DNA of 64,000 nucleotides from Vibrio gazogenes (GCF_023920225.1 NZ_CP092587.1:3375709-3439708); one strand, 5' to 3'. Positions 9,313 to 18,762 are shown, counted from the stretch's first letter. The notes: a model not told the origin generated them from the letters alone. A program made the numbers and translations.

Positions 9313-10251
9313 ATGACTGATTCATCTCCGATTCGTATTGCTACCCGTAAAAGTCCGCTAGCCCTGTGGCAGGCTCATTATGTAAAGGATGCACTTCAGG
9401 CTGCTCATCCGGGTCTGGCTGTTGAACTGGTCACGATGGTGACGAAAGGAGATGTGATTCTGGATACCCCGCTGGCGAAAGTGGGCGGAAAAGGACTCTT
9501 CGTCAAAGAACTTGAAATGGCAATGCTCGAAGGCCGGGCCGACCTCGCGGTTCATTCAATGAAAGACGTCCCGGTTGAATTTCCACAAGGATTGGGGCTC
9601 GTCACGATCTGTGAACGGGAGGATCCGCGTGATGCTTTCGTCTCCAACCATTATACGGACTTCGATGAACTACCCGAGGGCGCCATCGTCGGGACTTGTA
9701 GTTTAAGACGCCAGTGCCAATTAAAAGCGGCCCGTCCGGATATCGTCATCAAAGAGCTCCGTGGTAATGTCGGCACACGACTCGGCAAGCTGGATGCCGG
9801 AGAATATGATGCAATTATTCTTGCTGCTGCCGGTCTCAAGCGCCTCGAGCTTGAAAGCCGAATCCGGAGCTACCTAACACCGGAGCAATCGCTGCCGGCA
9901 GTTGGTCAGGGAGCCGTTGGGATTGAATGCCGTCTAGATGATGAGCGATTGATTGAATTATTGAAACCACTGAGTCATCAGGAAACCACGGATCGGGTGC
10001 TTTGTGAACGCGCAATGAATACTACTCTTCAAGGCGGTTGTCAGGTGCCAATCGGTAGTTACGCGCTATTGGAGAATGATCAACTCTGGTTACGGGCTCT
10101 GGTCGGTGAACCGGACGGCAGTCAAATCGTTCGCGGGGAGATCAGAGGGAATCGCAACGATGCAGAACAACTGGGAGAAACGCTCGCCCAACAACTCTTA
10201 CAGCGTGGTGCCCAAGAGATACTCGCCAACCTTTACCATGAGCATGACTAA
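9313..10251 (+). CDS. hemC: Porphobilinogen deaminase (hydroxymethylbilane synthase)
   Basis: 312 residues. Polymerises four porphobilinogens to hydroxymethylbilane in heme and siroheme synthesis. Motifs: [14 protein letters not shown] (residues 7-20), HSMKDVP (81-87), [11 protein letters not shown] (127-137), and GGCQVPIG, with the dipyrromethane-carrying Cys243 (Cys242 in E. coli). It is the first gene of hemC-hemD-hemX-hemY, with a 2-bp gap to hemD. It is divergent from cyaA, the standard gammaproteobacterial arrangement. Confidence 0.96.
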   Translation: MTDSSPIRIATRKSPLALWQAHYVKDALQAAHPGLAVELVTMVTKGDVILDTPLAKVGGKGLFVKELEMAMLEGRADLAVHSMKDVPVEFPQGLGLVTICEREDPRDAFVSNHYTDFDELPEGAIVGTCSLRRQCQLKAARPDIVIKELRGNVGTRLGKLDAGEYDAIILAAAGLKRLELESRIRSYLTPEQSLPAVGQGAVGIECRLDDERLIELLKPLSHQETTDRVLCERAMNTTLQGGCQVPIGSYALLENDQLWLRALVGEPDGSQIVRGEIRGNRNDAEQLGETLAQQLLQRGAQEILANLYHEHD

Positions 10252-10253
10252 TC

Positions 10254-11006
10254 ATGTCGGTACTGGTGACCCGCCCCGGTCAACCGGGAGAAGCACTCTG
10301 CCGTCAACTTCGGGCCGTTGGTATCCAAGCGGTTCATCATCCTTTAATTGGTTTTCATGCCGGTTCAGAACTTGAACAACTTCCGGCCCGACTAAAACAG
10401 TGTGATCTGGTGATCGCGGTTAGCCAGCAAGCGGTCTTTTATAGTCAGGAATATCTCAACCTACACGGCTTTTCATGGCCGTCTGACATTCGATATCTTG
10501 CCATCGGTCAAAAAACCGCACAGCTTCTAAGTAATTTTACCCAACAAACGGTAAACTACCCTGCGATAAGTGATAGTGAAAATTTTCTCTCTCTCCCCGA
10601 GCTTAGCGCGCCTGTTGGGTTACGTGTTGAAATACTAAGAGGCAATGGCGGCCGAGATTTAATCGCCCGACAATTAACGTCTCAGGGAGCGGTGGTCAAT
10701 TATTGCGAAGTTTATCAGCGAGAAATGCTCCCTTTTAACACCCGGGTTGCAGTTTCCGAATGGCAAAGAGCAGCGATAGATTGCGTTATCATCACCAGTG
10801 GGCAACAACTCCGGTTTTTCGTCACGCAGATCGCTGAACACAATATGCCATGGTTATTAAATCAAACATTTTATGTCCCCAGTGAACGGATTGCACATGA
10901 TGCACAGTCGTTGGGAATCAAGCATACCATTGCTGTGGGTAGTGCCAGCAATTCAGACTTAGTGGCCGCAATTCTGGCCGAGAAGAATGACAGGAATCAT
11001 GAATGA
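10254..11006 (+). CDS. hemD: Uroporphyrinogen-III synthase
   Basis: 250 residues. Cyclises hydroxymethylbilane with inversion of ring D. The family is poorly conserved; visible markers are the start MSVLVTRPGQPGEALCRQL, GFHAGSELE, CEVYQRE and IITSGQQL. The start lies 2 bp after the hemC stop. The end overlaps hemX by 4 bp, so hemC, hemD and hemX are translationally linked. Confidence 0.93.
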   Translation: MSVLVTRPGQPGEALCRQLRAVGIQAVHHPLIGFHAGSELEQLPARLKQCDLVIAVSQQAVFYSQEYLNLHGFSWPSDIRYLAIGQKTAQLLSNFTQQTVNYPAISDSENFLSLPELSAPVGLRVEILRGNGGRDLIARQLTSQGAVVNYCEVYQREMLPFNTRVAVSEWQRAAIDCVIITSGQQLRFFVTQIAEHNMPWLLNQTFYVPSERIAHDAQSLGIKHTIAVGSASNSDLVAAILAEKNDRNHE

Positions 11007-12157
11007 CTGATACAAAAAAAGCCGTTACCCCAACCTCAGAAGATAAGCAAAAATCAGCCACATCTTCTTCCGCATCAGCATCTAAGCCTGAAGCAACTGC
11101 GCCTTCTAGCGCGAAATCAAAGCAAAAAACGCCCGCATCGGGTGCAAGGCTCAGTAAAATTGCTATTGTTCTGACCTTACTCACCGGTGGCGGAATTGCC
11201 GCTTATGTTCAACACACCATGCACGGCTATCAACAACAAATCACACAACTTCAGCAACAACTGAGTCAATCAGTGAGCCAAGTTGAAACACAAGTGACGC
11301 AACTCAATCAAGACGTCGATAAAAAAACGGCCGCAGTCATCAATCAGGTTGATACGCATTTGGATCAACAGCAAAAAAGCATCGATAGTCTGCAACGTGC
11401 GCTTGCTGATATCAAAGGACGTCGTCCGAGTGACTGGCTGTTAGCCGAATCTGATTATCTGGTCAAACTTGCTGGTCGGAAACTATTCCTCGAGCACGAT
11501 GTGCTGACTGCGACTCATTTGATGGAAAGTGCCGATGAGCGAATCGCAGCGCTCAATGATCCGAGTCTGGTCTCTCTGCGTCAGGCTATGGCAAATGACA
11601 TCACCACACTGAAGTCGCTCCCTTTGATCGATAAAGATGGTTTGGTTTTGCGTCTCACCAGTCTGGAGCAGCTCATCGATAAACTGCCGCTGGCCAACGC
11701 CATTCTTCCTGATGCCCCCCAAGAACAAAAACCACAAGTCAGCGAAGACATCAGCCATTGGCAAGATAATCTGCTCACATCACTGAAGAATTTCTCTGAA
11801 CAGTTCATCACGTTCAGAACCCGGGATGGCAACGTCATTCCGTTACTGTCTCCGGAACAAGATTTTTACCTGAGAGAGAACCTGAAAGCCAAAATCGAAA
11901 CAGCAATCAGAGCAATCTACGACGAAAATCAGGACATTTATACAACAGCTTTAACCACAGCAAATCAATGGTCGGTCTCGTTCTTGAATCCTGATAATGC
12001 TCAGGTCAAACAGTTTAACCAAGCCACTCAATCCCTGAGTCAGAAGAAAATTACCATTCAATATCCGACAAAACTGGCATCCCAACAACCACTCACTGAT
12101 CTGATTCATGAGCGTTTGCGTAAACAAGTTTCCGGTTTGATGAAGGAGGAAGAGTAA
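11003..12157 (+). CDS. hemX: HemX family inner-membrane protein
   Basis: 384 residues. The N-terminal tail (1-50) is low-complexity, rich in Ser, Lys, Ala and Thr, and cytoplasmic. One membrane segment (about 52-70, KIAIVLTLLTGGGIAAYV) is followed by a long coiled coil rich in Gln (75-135) and a periplasmic alpha-helical domain containing DWLLAESDYLVKLA. This is the HemX architecture of gammaproteobacteria. Despite older labels as a uroporphyrinogen methylase, it lacks SAM motifs. It overlaps both neighbours and likely works with HemY. Confidence 0.9.
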   Translation: MTDTKKAVTPTSEDKQKSATSSSASASKPEATAPSSAKSKQKTPASGARLSKIAIVLTLLTGGGIAAYVQHTMHGYQQQITQLQQQLSQSVSQVETQVTQLNQDVDKKTAAVINQVDTHLDQQQKSIDSLQRALADIKGRRPSDWLLAESDYLVKLAGRKLFLEHDVLTATHLMESADERIAALNDPSLVSLRQAMANDITTLKSLPLIDKDGLVLRLTSLEQLIDKLPLANAILPDAPQEQKPQVSEDISHWQDNLLTSLKNFSEQFITFRTRDGNVIPLLSPEQDFYLRENLKAKIETAIRAIYDENQDIYTTALTTANQWSVSFLNPDNAQVKQFNQATQSLSQKKITIQYPTKLASQQPLTDLIHERLRKQVSGLMKEEE

Positions 12158-13341
12158 TGATTCGAGCCATTTTTCTCTTTGCAGTCCTCGGTATCGGATT
12201 ATATGTCGGCACCCAATATTCCGGTCAACAAGGATACGTTCTGATTTCAATTGCTAACAAGACCATTGAGATGAGCGTCACCACGTTGATTTTGCTGGTT
12301 ATTGCTTTACTGGCAGTCTTGTTCGGTATCGAATTTTTGATCAAAAAAGCGCTACATATTAGTAGCAGCACTTGGAACTGGTTTGGCTCACGAAAACTGA
12401 AACAGTCTCGTCGGGATACCAACGAAGGTATCGTGAAACTCATCGAGGGAGACTGGAAACAGGCCGAAAAGAAAGTCACCCGACTGGCAAAAAATCACGA
12501 TATGCCACTTCTGTGTTATCTCATTGCATCTGAAGCAGCGCTCGAACAAGGCAACCAAGAAAAACGGGATCACTACCTGTCTCTTGCCGCTAAACAAGAG
12601 AATTCAACGCTCGCCGTCAAACTCACCAAGGCAAGACAGTTCACCAAAGAGCAACGTTATCAGGATGCACTCAACGTGTTGAGTGACGTCGCTATCCAAC
12701 ATCCGGACAACCCTGTGGTCGTCAGCCTGCTGAAAACGACATATCACCATCTCCGCCAATGGCAACCACTACTCGGTCTGATGCCGCAACTCAGAAAACT
12801 CAAACTGGCCGGAGAAGAGGAAATCATCCGTCTGGAAATCGAATCCCGCAGCCATCTCATGGAACAAGCCGCAGCGATCCGAGGAAAAGAGACACTGACC
12901 GAATACTGGAAAGATCTGCCCAAGCGCCTGAAAAACACGCCGGAACTCATGGTGTGCTATGTGCAGTTACTTTTGAAACATCAAGGTGATGAAGAAGCAT
13001 TTTCGCTCCTGAAAGAGCATATCAAGAAGCATCCGAATTCAAACAGTTATCCACTACTGCCTGAAATCAATCTCGAGAGTCGCCAGCCGATAATCAAACT
13101 GCTGCAAAATGTGATTCGTAAAGACGAGCAACATGCCGAAGCGCACAGCGCATTAGGGCAGCTCTATTTTCAGGAGAAAAAGTTACCATTGGCACAAGGG
13201 CATCTGGAAAAAGCACTACAAATCAGAAACAGCATCTCAGACTATCAACTGCTTGCCCAAGTTCTGGAACAGCAAGATATGTCTCAGGCAGCCCATCATG
13301 TCAGTAAAAAAGCGCTATCACTGATTGAGCCGACTTCTTAA
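12157..13341 (+). CDS. hemY: HemY protein, membrane-anchored TPR protein
   Basis: 394 residues. Two N-terminal hydrophobic segments (about 2-20 and 40-60) are followed by a helical TPR region. Motifs include GDWKQAEKKV, YLIASEAALEQG, HAEAHSALGQLYFQ and LPLAQGHLEKAL. It belongs to the proteobacterial HemY_N/TPR family, unrelated to the Gram-positive protoporphyrinogen oxidase of the same name. Its role in heme synthesis is not firmly established. The start overlaps the hemX stop by one base, and the operon ends at the hairpin at 13373. Confidence 0.92.
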   Translation: MIRAIFLFAVLGIGLYVGTQYSGQQGYVLISIANKTIEMSVTTLILLVIALLAVLFGIEFLIKKALHISSSTWNWFGSRKLKQSRRDTNEGIVKLIEGDWKQAEKKVTRLAKNHDMPLLCYLIASEAALEQGNQEKRDHYLSLAAKQENSTLAVKLTKARQFTKEQRYQDALNVLSDVAIQHPDNPVVVSLLKTTYHHLRQWQPLLGLMPQLRKLKLAGEEEIIRLEIESRSHLMEQAAAIRGKETLTEYWKDLPKRLKNTPELMVCYVQLLLKHQGDEEAFSLLKEHIKKHPNSNSYPLLPEINLESRQPIIKLLQNVIRKDEQHAEAHSALGQLYFQEKKLPLAQGHLEKALQIRNSISDYQLLAQVLEQQDMSQAAHHVSKKALSLIEPTS

Positions 13342-13372
13342 CCATATTGGCAGTTCTAGCGAAGCCAATAAC

Positions 13373-13406
13373 AAAAAAGCCAGCTTCTGTTCCGCTGGCT
13401 TTTTTT
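13373..13406. terminator. Bidirectional terminator between hemY and hemN
   Basis: A-run, then GCCAGC, a 9-nt loop, GCTGGC and a T-run. With A on the left and T on the right, the hairpin can terminate hemCDXY (+) and hemN (-), which converge here. Confidence 0.88.
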
Positions 13407-13484
13407 GTACTGTAATATCAGCGGTACCGGGGTATCAGCACCGAGAGCAGTGTGACGCAGACACCACCGCAACACGACATGAAA

Positions 13485-14870
13485 TCATATCACCCGGGAA
13501 AACTGCTGCTGTCTTGCTCTTTCTCGCAGATAACGGTCAAAGCACATACAAATATTACGAATCAACAGACGACCTTTAGGCGTCACCGTCAACTGCTTAT
13601 CACTGACTAAAACCAACCCGTCTGCGATGAAATGTTCCAGTAGTGCTAAATCTGATTGGAAATACCGATCAAAATCGAGTTGATGAGCACGCTCGATCTG
13701 AGTTTTATCGAGAGTAAAGTTACACATCAATTGCTTAATCACATCCCGCCGGGCCATATCGTCTTTATCCAATGCGACCCCTTTCCATAACGCATGGCGC
13801 TGATGTTCCACTTGCTGATAGTATTTCTTCAACTCTTTCTGGTTCTGAGCATAAGCATCACCCACCATCGATATCGCTGACACCCCAAAACCGATCAGAT
13901 CACAATCACCATAAGTGGTGTACCCCTGAAAATTACGATGGAGGCAACCTTCTCTTTGCGCAATCGCAAGATCATCATCAGGCAATGCAAAATGATCCAT
14001 GCCGATAAACTGATAGCCCGCATCCGTCAACGTACCAATGGTCATCTGCAAAATGTCCATCTTCTCTTGCGCTGTCGGCAGAAAATCTTCTTTAATCTTC
14101 CGCTGTGCAGCAAACAATTGCGGCATATGCGCGTAATTGAAAATAGATAACCGGCCCGGTTTCATTTCCAGCACCCGGTTTAACGTCCGTGCAAATGAAC
14201 TCGGTGTCTGCTTGGGCAAACCATAAATCAGGTCAAGGTTGGTCGAACGGAACCCCAATTCCCGGGCACGCTCTGCCAAAGCGAAGATGAATGTCTCATC
14301 CTGAATCCGATTGATGAGTAGCTGAACTTCTTTATTGAAATCCTGAACCCCGATACTTAAGCGGTTAAAACCTTCTTGATAAAGATGGTCCAAGATATCC
14401 AGTTCTATCTCGCGCGGATCGACTTCAATACTGATTTCAGCCTCAGGCTCAAAATCAAATTCCTGCCTGATCAGTGTCATCAAACGCGTGATTTGGGGAG
14501 CGGTCAGAAATGTCGGCGTACCGCCACCGAAATGAAGCTGAACCACACGACGACTAGCTAACAGCGAGGCACGCTGACGAATCTCAAGCTCCAGCATATC
14601 CAAATACTCATCCGCTTTATGAGAATGACGCGTGACCACCTTGTTACAACCGCAGTAGTAACAAAGCTTATGACAAAAAGGAATGTGGACATAAAGAGAA
14701 AGCGGACGCTCCGGATACTTGGCACAAGCCATATCAAAGTCCGCAATCGTAAATGCTTCATGGAATTCAACGGCTGTCGGATAGGAGGTATAGCGGGGTC
14801 CGGAGTAATTATATTTATCCAACATTGCCTGATCCCAGACAACCTGCTGACGAGATACCTGCTGAAACAT
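13485..14870 (-). CDS. hemN: Oxygen-independent coproporphyrinogen III dehydrogenase
   Basis: 461 residues, a radical-SAM enzyme that oxidatively decarboxylates coproporphyrinogen III without oxygen. The 4Fe-4S motif is HIPFCHKLCYYCGC (Cys66, Cys70, Cys73). Other markers are the GGGTP motif, EVDPRE and LIGFGVSAIS. The length matches E. coli HemN rather than the shorter HemW, so this is the true anaerobic enzyme. It converges on hemCDXY. I looked for an FNR box upstream and did not find a convincing one. Confidence 0.95.
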   Translation of the reverse strand: MFQQVSRQQVVWDQAMLDKYNYSGPRYTSYPTAVEFHEAFTIADFDMACAKYPERPLSLYVHIPFCHKLCYYCGCNKVVTRHSHKADEYLDMLELEIRQRASLLASRRVVQLHFGGGTPTFLTAPQITRLMTLIRQEFDFEPEAEISIEVDPREIELDILDHLYQEGFNRLSIGVQDFNKEVQLLINRIQDETFIFALAERARELGFRSTNLDLIYGLPKQTPSSFARTLNRVLEMKPGRLSIFNYAHMPQLFAAQRKIKEDFLPTAQEKMDILQMTIGTLTDAGYQFIGMDHFALPDDDLAIAQREGCLHRNFQGYTTYGDCDLIGFGVSAISMVGDAYAQNQKELKKYYQQVEHQRHALWKGVALDKDDMARRDVIKQLMCNFTLDKTQIERAHQLDFDRYFQSDLALLEHFIADGLVLVSDKQLTVTPKGRLLIRNICMCFDRYLRERARQQQFSRVI

Positions 14871-15011
14871 ATTTATCTTTCCGAATGGGGCGATGAATCT
14901 CTATTTTGCCACACTGCGATACTGACAACTCGGGCAGCAAAATAGAAATCCATGATTATTGTGTGAAAGTGCTACAGAGATCACCGAATGAACCGCTGTA
15001 AGACCGGAGAT

Positions 15012-15500
15012 TTAAACCATCTGAACCTGAATCTGTTGGTTTAATGGCTGAATCATACCCTTCAGCGTGGTCAGCTCTCGGACAATATCATCTTCCAGCC
15101 GACTCTCAGCCTTCATCCGCTCCAGATTTTGCTGCATCCTTTCTTTTTTAGGCATCTCTTGTCGCGACTCGCCACGAGGCATATCTTTAACGATATGATA
15201 AAGCTCTGAAATTGCCGGGAATTTTTTGTCAAAATCAATACGCTGTTCACCCTGAACATAGTCCATGATGCAATAAACACGAATACTGATTTCCGACAGA
15301 TCACACTGTCCTTGAACCCCGACCATACAGAGTGTGTTCACATTCTCGAAGATATTTGCGTTTCTCTTCTCAATCGCCAACTCACGATGCTTGGCAACCA
15401 ACGCTTTCTGCTGCTTTAATTTCACCAGCAAATACCCGGCATAAATCGCCAAACCGGCGACAATCAGACACCCAACAATCATGAGTACAGTCAGATTCAT
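15012..15500 (-). CDS. DUF2489 family membrane protein
   Basis: 162 residues. One N-terminal membrane segment (about 3-25) is followed by a basic helix and a cytoplasmic domain containing the core LSEISIRVYCIMDY and FPAISELYHIVKDMPRGE. This matches the DUF2489 proteins found next to yihI and hemN in vibrios. No function is established. It lies 12 bp downstream of yihI on the same strand. Confidence 0.82.
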   Translation of the reverse strand: MNLTVLMIVGCLIVAGLAIYAGYLLVKLKQQKALVAKHRELAIEKRNANIFENVNTLCMVGVQGQCDLSEISIRVYCIMDYVQGEQRIDFDKKFPAISELYHIVKDMPRGESRQEMPKKERMQQNLERMKAESRLEDDIVRELTTLKGMIQPLNQQIQVQMV

Positions 15501-15512
15501 ATGTCACTCCTA

Positions 15513-16058
15513 TTACTGAAAATCATCCGAATTCAATCCGGTAAATTTCTCCAGAAGTTCATCATCTGATGCGCCTTGCTTTGATTTCACCGCCGGAGAC
15601 TCAGAGGATACCTCTTCATCACTCTCTTCATCAAATAGCCCAAGCTGTATCATCAGTTGTTCAATTCGATTCAGCTTTTCATCAACATACTGCTGCAAGC
15701 CTGCACCCAGCTTTTCTCCCTTATCTAACCGAGCAAGCAAAGCATGAAGCTGCACATCATTTTCAAGCAAAGCCAGCTCTTGTTCTGCTTGGTTTTGCCG
15801 TTTCTCAGCGATGGCTTTTGGCTGAGTTTCTACGACCAGCGGAATTTTTTTCTTACTCCCCAAACGAGGATCCTGCGCTTGCGAAGTATTCAATCGACGT
15901 GTATTGCCGGATTCTTCTGAATGGCGGCTGCCGGTTTTCAAGCCTTTTCTCTTCTTCAGCTTCTTGCGCAAACGCCCTTCGATATCTGCCTGAGAACGCT
16001 GACGGACGACAACGACGTCTGTATTCCCAGATGATCTTACTTTCTTGTTACGGCTCAT
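15513..16058 (-). CDS. yihI: Der GTPase-activating protein YihI
   Basis: 181 residues. The N-terminus is highly basic with blocks such as RKKLKKRKGLK, followed by the conserved DPRLGSKKKIPL and an acidic C-terminal half. YihI stimulates the GTPase Der (EngA), which acts late in 50S ribosome assembly. The pairing with engB across the intergenic region is conserved. It overlaps the stop of the methyltransferase gene by one base. Confidence 0.92.
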   Translation of the reverse strand: MSRNKKVRSSGNTDVVVVRQRSQADIEGRLRKKLKKRKGLKTGSRHSEESGNTRRLNTSQAQDPRLGSKKKIPLVVETQPKAIAEKRQNQAEQELALLENDVQLHALLARLDKGEKLGAGLQQYVDEKLNRIEQLMIQLGLFDEESDEEVSSESPAVKSKQGASDDELLEKFTGLNSDDFQ

Positions 16059-16696
16059 TACTGGCTCTTCCTCAGTAAAATTACATCACTACCGATAAAT
16101 TCAATTTCGAGAGCATCTCGTTCTGCTAGAAAACAAAATGTCTCTCGGCTAAAAAAGCTTACATGGGTGAGATCATTCTTATAATGCCACCGTGTAAACG
16201 CGTCCAAATTTTTGACTAATTTGGTCATAATTCCGATATATCCTCCCGGCTTTACCAATGTTAACCACTGCTGCCATACTTGGCCCGGAGAATATAAGTG
16301 TTCAATCACTTCTGTTGCGGTAATAAAATCATAGCTTGATTCTAACACCGACTTCTGTGGGAAATAAAAGACATCGTATACAGCCATCCGAAATCCTTGC
16401 TCTTCCATCATTAAAGAGAGCGTCGGTCCGGGGCCACATCCAAAATCTAACCCATGAGAATCAGGGGCAATCCGCGCCGCCAAAGGCACCGTCAGGCGAG
16501 ACAAAAATCGCCGATATCCCGTATCAGATGGATGATTCTCATGCAGATCATAGATGGATTTTTCTGATTCTGCATCCAGATGGAATGCAGGCGCGACACT
16601 CACCAAATGGCATTGGTGGCATTGCCAATAGTCGCGATGTTTATCCCGATGATAAACCCCCAGCGATTCAGCACCGCATAGTGGACATGAGATCAT
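16058..16696 (-). CDS. Class I SAM-dependent methyltransferase with N-terminal zinc ribbon
   Basis: 212 residues. An N-terminal CPLCG / CHQCH pair (about residues 4-30) looks like a zinc ribbon. A Rossmann methyltransferase follows: glycine loop LDFGCGPGP (about residues 84-92), then TEVIEHL and LVKPGGYIGIMT. The domain layout resembles Methyltransf_23 proteins, whose substrates are usually unknown. It is the first gene of the methyltransferase-yihI-DUF2489 run. I cannot assign a substrate. Confidence 0.78.
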   Translation of the reverse strand: MISCPLCGAESLGVYHRDKHRDYWQCHQCHLVSVAPAFHLDAESEKSIYDLHENHPSDTGYRRFLSRLTVPLAARIAPDSHGLDFGCGPGPTLSLMMEEQGFRMAVYDVFYFPQKSVLESSYDFITATEVIEHLYSPGQVWQQWLTLVKPGGYIGIMTKLVKNLDAFTRWHYKNDLTHVSFFSRETFCFLAERDALEIEFIGSDVILLRKSQ

Positions 16697-16837
16697 ATGG
16701 ACTCCTTGTTACGGGATGCGCAACATACCAGAAACTCACCCGATAGTGGAGTATTTAAGCTTATTTTTTCTTCAGCTTTTTATTCAGCGGATAGACTGAT
16801 TCAGCGAATAGACGCGATAACTTTCAGCTTAACCAAA

Positions 16838-17211
16838 AATAAAAAAAGCGACAGAATGATCTGTCGCTTTCTAAACAGTCACCGTAGTGACGGAAACTAT
16901 CTGGCACATAGCGATGCGCACAATATTCCTTTTGTTGTTCGTGCTTTCCTTGCAAAAACATTGTTGTTCGTCATCGATCCTGATGAATTTTCACTATCCC
17001 TGAAAACATCATTGTAACGAAGCACTTCCGTGGCTTGGTTCCATTACATCCCCACTCCGTAGGGCCAAGCAGACCATCCTTATCAGACAAACATCCTGTT
17101 TGTCAGTCACTTCAGCATGAGCGATTCATCCTTAAAGCAACGCAATCACTTTACCCTTTCCCCCGCCAGACACAACCCATCAAAAAATGATTCTGATCAC
17201 ATTCCATCCGC
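16838..17211 (-). ncRNA. csrC: CsrB/CsrC-family CsrA-sponge RNA
   Basis: On the minus strand this roughly 370-nt stretch carries about 14 GGA triplets, many in AGGAT, AGGAA or GGGAT context. One sits in the loop of the hairpin ACAAACAGGATGTTTGT (17087-17103), the classic CsrA-binding stem-loop. It ends in a terminator: stem AGCGACAG/CTGTCGCT (16847-16868) and a T-run to about 16840. E. coli csrC lies at the same place, between yihI and yihA (engB), and has a near-identical terminator stem. CsrB-type RNAs titrate CsrA. The 5' end is estimated from a TAATAT box and is uncertain by tens of bases. Confidence 0.82.
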
Positions 17212-17275
17212 AATATTAAAAATAATAGTAAAATCATAAAATTAAAATCATTCCCAATGTAATCATCAGCTTATC

Positions 17276-17293
17276 TATAGCAGATCTCGCACA
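17276..17293. promoter_or_regulatory. Candidate UvrY/VarA response-regulator site
   Basis: Read on the minus strand, TGTGCGAGATCTGCTATA matches the 18-bp UvrY-type inverted repeat TGTGAGAGATCTCTTACA at 14 positions. It lies about 65-80 bp upstream of the estimated start of the CsrB-type RNA, where BarA/UvrY (VarS/VarA) would be expected to activate it. The assignment is inference from motif and position. Confidence 0.45.
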
Positions 17294-17554
17294 ATCTATA
17301 TAGAAAAAAAGGAACACCCCCGAGCCAGAGTCAGTCTGTGCCGATCAAACCAATTATTCGCGACGCCATCACTTACGAACTTCCGCCCATTGAGCTGTGA
17401 TAATGTTCCAGATTCTGATAGGAGTCGTGTATAATCGCCAGTCCCATGAATCGGGGGAGCGTTTCGCAGAGACCGTATTTAAGGTTATGGCTGTGATACC
17501 ATTGCATTCCGGCACATGATTCATCAACAGCAGACAGTTACCATGGAGTCTACC

Positions 17555-18208
17555 TTGAGTGTAAAAATCCACTATCAAAATACGCATTTTATTACCAGTG
17601 CCCCGGATATCCGCCACTTGCCGGAAGATGAAGGCATCGAGATCGCGTTTGCCGGACGCTCCAATGCAGGAAAATCCAGTGCTTTAAATCGCTTGGCCAA
17701 TCAAAAAAGCTTAGCCAAAACCAGTAAGACCCCGGGACGAACTCAGTTAATCAACCTCTTCCAGGTCACTGATGGCTGTCATATTGTCGATCTACCGGGA
17801 TATGGATTTGCTCAGGTTCCACCGGAACTCAAGAAGAAATGGCAAAAAGCACTCGGCGAGTATCTGCAAGCACGTCAGTGTTTAAAAGGACTCGTGGTAT
17901 TGATGGACATTCGCCATCCCATGAAAGATCTGGACCAACAGCTAATCTATTGGGCTGTGGAAAGCAATATTCCGGTCCAGGTTCTGCTGACGAAAGCCGA
18001 TAAACTTAAAAGTGGTGCAAGAAAAGCACAAGTGCTGAAAATTCGCGAAGCATCTATGGCATTTTGTGGTGATGTCAGTGTTGATGCGTTTTCCTCAACT
18101 TCAGGACTGGGCGTGGATGTTCTGCGCCAAAAACTCGATAGCTGGTATGCACCGGCATTTGCCCCTCAGGATGAACAAGACAGTGACGCGAACAGCGAGT
18201 CTGATTGA
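17555..18208 (+). CDS. engB: Ribosome-biogenesis GTPase EngB (YihA/YsxC)
   Basis: 217 residues from the chosen start. G1 is GRSNAGKSS, then the family block [13 protein letters not shown]3 DLPGYG, G4 LTKADK. EngB helps assemble the 50S subunit. I prefer the TTG at 17555: GGAG lies 6 nt upstream, and the protein then begins with [11 protein letters not shown] as in other vibrios. In-frame ATGs at 17516 and 17543 lack ribosome sites but cannot be excluded. The Asp/Ser-rich tail is ordinary. The CsrB-type RNA gene is divergent upstream and spf lies downstream. Confidence 0.93.
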   Translation: MSVKIHYQNTHFITSAPDIRHLPEDEGIEIAFAGRSNAGKSSALNRLANQKSLAKTSKTPGRTQLINLFQVTDGCHIVDLPGYGFAQVPPELKKKWQKALGEYLQARQCLKGLVVLMDIRHPMKDLDQQLIYWAVESNIPVQVLLTKADKLKSGARKAQVLKIREASMAFCGDVSVDAFSSTSGLGVDVLRQKLDSWYAPAFAPQDEQDSDANSESD

Positions 18209-18270
18209 TAACTCCGGTGCCCGGAGCTCCGGAAGAGATAGCGAAACCATCATGCTTTTCTTCCGGACAT

Positions 18271-18336
18271 AAAAAACCCCGCCTTCCTGGCAGGGTAATG
18301 GGAGAGATAATGAACTTCTTCTAATTGTTTTGTTTT
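18271..18336 (-). ncRNA. Candidate small RNA downstream of Spot 42
   Basis: The minus strand has a rho-independent terminator (stem CCCTGCC/GGCGGGG, 18277-18295, then six T's to 18271). A TATAAG -10 box lies upstream at 18343-18348, predicting a transcript of about 65 nt. The 5' part is unstructured and A-rich; the middle has a CUCUCCC stretch that could pair with ribosome-binding sites. The terminator is on the wrong strand for engB and lies over 350 bp past the Spot 42 terminator, so it needs its own transcript. I recall a roughly 60-nt sRNA (VSsrna24) reported near spf in Aliivibrio salmonicida; identity with it is unproven. Confidence 0.5.
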
Positions 18337-18656
18337 TGTGCCCTTATAGCATCGTTGAATTCATCTACTTTTTCAATCCTTTCACACCCATACGCCATCG
18401 GCCTCAAAACCAATATAATATTTTGAAATATAAGAATATTAACTAAAATTTAACACTTCGTTTCTTTGATGAAATAACTATTTTGTGACGGGTAATTAAT
18501 TACAGAATCGTTACATTACTTCATTTAAAAATGTTGACGAACCAGAAGAAAAACTAAGATTTTTATCAATGATTTGTAGAATAGACGTCGAAACGTAACG
18601 ACTGAATGCGGATGGGGATTCTAATTTTATTGATGCATAACATATATTTAACACAA

Positions 18657-18762
18657 TAAAAAACGCCCCAGTCAAAAACTGACTGGGGCGGCTGAAACAG
18701 CCTAATCCAATAACGTGAAACAAAAGGTCTGAAAGATAGAACATCTTACCTCTGTACCCTAC
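18657..18762 (-). ncRNA. spf: Spot 42 RNA
   Basis: The first 41 nt (18762 down to 18722) are essentially identical to E. coli Spot 42 (GUAGGGUACAGAGGUAAGAU...). The 3' end has the same terminator, GCCCCAGUCA / UGACUGGGGC plus a U-run. The length is about 106 nt (109 in E. coli), and the gene lies between engB and polA as in all vibrios and enterics. Spot 42 is repressed by CRP-cAMP and base-pairs via Hfq to down-regulate secondary carbon metabolism. A TACATT -10 box sits 7 nt before the 5' end. The SpfP-like reading frame inside it has lost its stop codon (see findings). Confidence 0.97.

Noticed and set aside
14871..15011. FNR box upstream of hemN
   Set aside because: No TTGAT-N4-ATCAA match was found in the gap.
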